DNA of 64,000 bases from Bradyrhizobium tropiciagri (lineage in GTDB: Bacteria; Pseudomonadota; Alphaproteobacteria; Rhizobiales; Xanthobacteraceae): assembly GCF_018130545.1 (NCBI RefSeq), contig NZ_JAFCKF010000003.1, forward strand, positions 496,001 through 560,000, written 5' to 3'. Position numbers and translations under genes: made by a program. Under the pieces are notes generated by a model. The model had not been told where the DNA came from. It made no database searches and worked only from the letters and a program-made list of their open reading frames with translations. Position 1 is the stretch's first letter, and the number at the start of each line of letters is the position of its first letter. Positions 61,147-64,000 of this stretch are shown here, piece by piece.

Positions 61147-61162
61147 TGGCACGACTTTCGCT
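61147..61162 (+). promoter_or_regulatory. Sigma-54-type -24/-12 element upstream of flgF
   Basis: TGGCACGACTTTCGCT has GG and GC separated by exactly 10 bases, and the -24 half is the exact consensus TGGCAC. The -12 half TCGCT deviates from TTGCW by one base. Transcription would start near 61173, giving a ~100-base leader to flgF. The flgF operon of Caulobacter is sigma-54- and FlbD-dependent. Confidence 0.65.
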
Positions 61163-61183
61163 GAGAGGATGGCGTAACGAGCG

Positions 61184-61238
61184 GGTTTGGGAGAACCCAA
61201 TGGTTACCGACGGTCCGGCGTGAAGGTTTGGGAGAACC
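61184..61238 (+). promoter_or_regulatory. Twin GGTTTGGGAGAACC leader hairpins
   Basis: The 14-mer GGTTTGGGAGAACC occurs at 61184-61197 and again at 61225-61238. Each forms a GGTT/AACC stem with TGGGAG in the loop. Both lie in the predicted flgF leader between the sigma-54 element and the ATG, and the second is 34 bp from it. The exposed GGA in the loop resembles motifs bound by post-transcriptional regulators; this is inference. Confidence 0.5.
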
Positions 61239-61272
61239 TGCATCCGGATCACCTCACAGGGGAGAACCACCG

Positions 61273-62037
61273 ATGCAGAATACGCTTCTGGTCGGACTAT
61301 CGAAGCAGATGGTGCTGGAACGGCAGATGGATGTCGTTTCCAACAACATCGCGAACATGAACACCAACGGCTACAAGGCCGACCGGTCGCTGTTCGAGGA
61401 ATATCTGTCCTCGAACGCGCATGAGGACAATTTCGCGTCCTCCGACCGCCGCGTCTCGTTCGTGCAGGACCGAGCGACGTTCCACGACTTCTCGCAGGGC
61501 CCGACCGAAGAGACCAAGAACCCGCTCGACGTCGCGATCGACGGCAACGCCTTCCTGGTGGTGCAGACGCCGGGCGGCGAGCGCTACACCCGCGAAGGCA
61601 ATTTGCAGATCAACAATCGCGGCCAGCTGGTCACCGCATCCGGCTACCAGGTGCTCGGCACCTCCGGCCCGATCACCTTTCAGCAGACCGATCACGACGT
61701 CAACATCGCCCCCGACGGCAACGTCAGCGTGCTCGAGGGCACATCCCGGCTCGATTCGATCCGCGGCAAGCTGCGCCTGGTGTCGTTCGCGCAGGCCCAG
61801 CGCCTGCTCAAGGAAGGCTCCAATCTCTACGCGCCGGGCGAAGGCACACAGCCGCTGGCGGACACCAAATCCCAGATCCGCCAGGGCTTCATCGAGAAGT
61901 CGAACGTCAATTCCGTCGTCGAGATGAGCCGCATGATCGAGATCACGCGGACCTACACCCAAATCGCCTCGTTGCTGCAGCAGCAGAGCGACCTGCACAA
62001 ATCGGCGATCGAGAAGCTCGCCGACGTGCCGAACTGA
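61273..62037 (+). CDS. flgF: Proximal rod protein FlgF
   Basis: A 254-residue rod protein. The N-terminal helix QMDVVSNNIANMNTNGYKAD and the hook-rod core (DVAIDGNAFLVVQTPGGERY, TREGNLQINNRGQLVTASGY) are typical, as is the C-terminal NVNSVVEMSRMIEITRTYTQ. GGGGAGAACCACCG precedes the ATG at 61273. It is the first gene of the flgF-flgG-flgA-flgH operon. Confidence 0.96.
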   Translation: MQNTLLVGLSKQMVLERQMDVVSNNIANMNTNGYKADRSLFEEYLSSNAHEDNFASSDRRVSFVQDRATFHDFSQGPTEETKNPLDVAIDGNAFLVVQTPGGERYTREGNLQINNRGQLVTASGYQVLGTSGPITFQQTDHDVNIAPDGNVSVLEGTSRLDSIRGKLRLVSFAQAQRLLKEGSNLYAPGEGTQPLADTKSQIRQGFIEKSNVNSVVEMSRMIEITRTYTQIASLLQQQSDLHKSAIEKLADVPN

Positions 62038-62053
62038 TCCGGGGGATTGACTG

Positions 62054-62842
62054 ATGCGCGCACTTTATACTGCAGCGACCGGAATGGCGGCACAGGAACT
62101 CTCTGTTCAGGTGATCTCCAACAACATCGCGAACCTGCGCACCACGGGCTACAAGAAGCAGCGCGCCGCGTTCCAGGACCTGATCTACGACCATGTGCGC
62201 CGGGTCGGCGCGCAGGCATCCGACCAGAACACCATCATGCCGATGGGCATCGACCTCGGCGGCGGCGTCAAGACCGTCGGCACGCCGCGCATGATGACCC
62301 AGGGCACGCTGTCGCCGACCGGCAACGATCTCGACATCGCGATCCGCGGCGAAGGCTTCTTCAAGATCCTGATGCCGGACGGCACCTTCACCTACACCCG
62401 CGACGGCTCGTTCCAGATGGACAACCAGGGCCGCATCGTCAACGCGCAGGGCAATCTGCTGCAGCCGACGATCACGATCCCGCAGAACGCCTCCGGCCTC
62501 ACCATCAATGCGCAGGGCCAGGTCTCGGTGACGCTGCCGGGCCAGACCGCATCGACCACGATCGGCACGATCGGCCTGACCCGCTTCATCAACAAAGCCG
62601 GCCTGATGCCGATCGGCGACAATTTGTTCCAGGAAACGCCGGCCTCCGGCCAGCCGCAGGACGGCACCGCCAACACCGACGGCTACGGCGACATGCAGCA
62701 GAGCAACCTCGAACAGGCCAATGTCGAGGTGGTCTCGGAGATCTCCGACCTGATCGCAGCGCAGCGCGCCTACGAGATGAACTCGAAGGTGGTCTCCGCG
62801 GCCGATCAGATGATGCAGTCGACCTCCAACCTGTTCCGCTGA
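62054..62842 (+). CDS. flgG: Distal rod protein FlgG
   Basis: A 262-residue protein with LYTAATGMAAQELSVQVISN at the N-terminus, TYTRDGSFQMDNQGRIVNAQ and the C-terminal NVEVVSEISDLIAAQRAYEM, then NSKVVSAADQMMQSTSNLFR. It forms the distal rod. It is 16 bp downstream of flgF and 2 bp upstream of flgA. Confidence 0.97.
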   Translation: MRALYTAATGMAAQELSVQVISNNIANLRTTGYKKQRAAFQDLIYDHVRRVGAQASDQNTIMPMGIDLGGGVKTVGTPRMMTQGTLSPTGNDLDIAIRGEGFFKILMPDGTFTYTRDGSFQMDNQGRIVNAQGNLLQPTITIPQNASGLTINAQGQVSVTLPGQTASTTIGTIGLTRFINKAGLMPIGDNLFQETPASGQPQDGTANTDGYGDMQQSNLEQANVEVVSEISDLIAAQRAYEMNSKVVSAADQMMQSTSNLFR

Positions 62843-62844
62843 GG

Positions 62845-63900
62845 ATGATCGCGATGATCGCCCGCCCTCTCCTGATCGCAGCCGCGCTCCTCGCGCTCAC
62901 CGTGGCACCGGCCGCCGCGCAAAGCCGCAGCGAGCCCATCGCGGTACCGACGCTGCGCGCCAGCATCACGGTCGCCGACGACATCGTGCGGGTCGGCGAC
63001 CTCATCGACAATGCCGGCAGCGCCGGCAGTATCGCGATCTACCGCGCCCCCGATCTCGGCACCACAGGCACGCTGCCGGTCGCGCAGGTGCTGAACGTGC
63101 TCCGCACGCACCAGGTCATCGGCGTCGACACCCGCGAGCTGAAGGAAATCACGGTCACGCGGCTGGCGCGCACCATCGACAACAAGGAGATCGAGCAGCA
63201 GGTGTCGCGCGCGCTGGAGGGCCGTCACGGGCTCGGCAGGGCCGGCAACATTGCGCTGACCTTCGACCGCGATCCCGGCGACATCAGGCTCGAGGCCACC
63301 AATACCGGCACGATGCAGCCGGTCTCCGTGCGCTACGACGCGCGCTCGACGCGCTTCGACGTGACCTTCGAGATCGGGAACGACGCCGGCACGGCGCCCT
63401 ACAAGATGCGGCTCACCGGCACCGCGATCGAGACCATCGAGGCCGCCGTGCTGACGCGCAGTGTCGAGCGCGGCGACGTGCTGAAGGCCTCCGACGTGAC
63501 GATCGAACGCCGTCCGAAGGCCGACATCGGCAACGACGCGGCGACGCGCGACGGCACCATCGGCATGCAGATGCGCCGCCAGGTCCGCGCCGGCCAGGCG
63601 CTGCGCGTCGCCGACATGGCGAAACCCGATCTCGTCACCCGCGACCAGAACGTCACGTTGATCTACCGCACCGCCGGCATCTATCTCACGATCCGCGGCA
63701 AGGCGATCGACGGCGGCGCCGAGGGCGACGTCGTCAACGTGATGAATTTGCAGTCCAAGCGCTCCATCTCCGGCGTCGTCACCGGCCGCGGCGAGGTCTC
63801 GATCTCGGTCGCGACCCCGCGCGCAGCGCCTGACGCCGACGCCACCTCTTCAATTTCTGCTCCCGTCAAGCTGAGTTCAGTCGCACCAAACGCCGAGTAA
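62845..63900 (+). CDS. flgA: P-ring assembly chaperone FlgA
   Basis: A 351-residue exported protein with signal peptide (LLIAAALLALTVAPAAAQ). The C-terminal SAF-like region (TRSVERGDVLKASDVTIERR, QMRRQVRAGQALRVADMAKP, NVTLIYRTAGIYLTIRGKAI) is the FlgA hallmark. FlgA helps FlgI form the P ring in the periplasm. The ATG at 62845 is preferred over 62854 because it starts 2 bp after the flgG stop. It is at the upper end of FlgA lengths because of a ~130-residue N-terminal part. Confidence 0.93.
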   Translation: MIAMIARPLLIAAALLALTVAPAAAQSRSEPIAVPTLRASITVADDIVRVGDLIDNAGSAGSIAIYRAPDLGTTGTLPVAQVLNVLRTHQVIGVDTRELKEITVTRLARTIDNKEIEQQVSRALEGRHGLGRAGNIALTFDRDPGDIRLEATNTGTMQPVSVRYDARSTRFDVTFEIGNDAGTAPYKMRLTGTAIETIEAAVLTRSVERGDVLKASDVTIERRPKADIGNDAATRDGTIGMQMRRQVRAGQALRVADMAKPDLVTRDQNVTLIYRTAGIYLTIRGKAIDGGAEGDVVNVMNLQSKRSISGVVTGRGEVSISVATPRAAPDADATSSISAPVKLSSVAPNAE

Positions 63901-63905
63901 AGTTC

Positions 63906-64000
63906 ATGTCCCAGTACCGTATCAACCGCCTCGTCCTGACCGGTGCGCTGCTCGCACTCGGAACGATCGCCAGCGGTTGCTCGTCGATCGACCGTCTCTC
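63906..64000 (+). CDS. flgH: L-ring lipoprotein FlgH (5' fragment)
   Basis: The ATG at 63906 lies 5 bp after flgA's stop, and 31 codons are seen before the window ends. They encode MSQYRINRLVLTGALLALGT, then IASGC, a lipobox with a lipidated Cys typical of FlgH, and SSIDRL. FlgH forms the L ring in the outer membrane. The assignment rests on operon position and lipobox. Confidence 0.8.
   Translation, partial: MSQYRINRLVLTGALLALGTIASGCSSIDRL

Noticed and set aside
62047-62844. Upstream extension of the flgA frame across flgG
   Set aside because: It lies in another frame of flgG, whose hook-rod motifs are clear; FlgA's signal peptide begins at 62845.

Overview
The window looks like chromosome of a Bradyrhizobium-type alphaproteobacterium (Nitrobacteraceae). 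The evidence is high GC with dense GC-rich codons, a CckA hybrid kinase beside a Caulobacter-like flagellar cluster, the gene families present, and many short palindromic intergenic elements (CGTCATTGCGAG, CGTCATGCCCGG and CATTCCGGGA types). These assignments come from reading motifs by eye; no database search was run. I see no rRNA, tRNA, CRISPR array, prophage or transposase.

Region 1-3.45 kb holds small hypotheticals, a 43-residue lipoprotein, a 21-bp tandem repeat, an amidase and a hotdog thioesterase. Region 3.5-10.4 kb is accessory in character: an HdeA-like protein, small secreted proteins, an SNase-type nuclease, a membrane-bound AraC regulator and a beta-lactamase-fold hydrolase with a PDZ domain. 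A 170-bp sequence occurs twice in direct orientation (5436 and 9971) and brackets the nuclease, AraC and hydrolase genes. Region 10.4-20 kb carries a PQQ dehydrogenase, a secreted caspase-like protein, a GH54/CBM42 arabinofuranosidase with its catalytic residues in place, a CelD-type acetyltransferase and a transglutaminase-like protein.

Region 20-36 kb is a string of small regulatory modules whose operators can be read: an XRE/MmyB regulator divergent from two membrane genes, an NsrR-like Rrf2 regulator divergent from a group III truncated globin, a TetR regulator with paired palindromes in front of both a carotenoid oxygenase and a membrane-protein operon, and an ArsR regulator with its operator 8 bp from its start. 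A SET-domain protein, a class I fumarase, a Kazal inhibitor, an ICMT-type methyltransferase and a GST also lie here.

Region 36-64 kb contains a histone-H1-like DUF3606 protein, a Tim44-like protein, CckA and a flagellar regulon in three blocks: flgB-flgC-fliE-fliQ-fliR-flhB (minus), fliO-fliP (plus), and fliL-fliM-DUF6468-motE (minus) divergent from flgF-flgG-flgA-flgH (plus, cut by the window end). TTAA-N7-TTAA sites, the CtrA consensus, lie upstream of flgB and of a giant TPR protein, with a near-match upstream of fliL. A GG-N10-GC sigma-54 element precedes flgF. CckA starts the phosphorelay that activates CtrA, so kinase and probable targets lie within about 20 kb. Unrelated metabolic genes (VOC, class V aminotransferase, MFS, SDR, LysR) separate the flagellar blocks.
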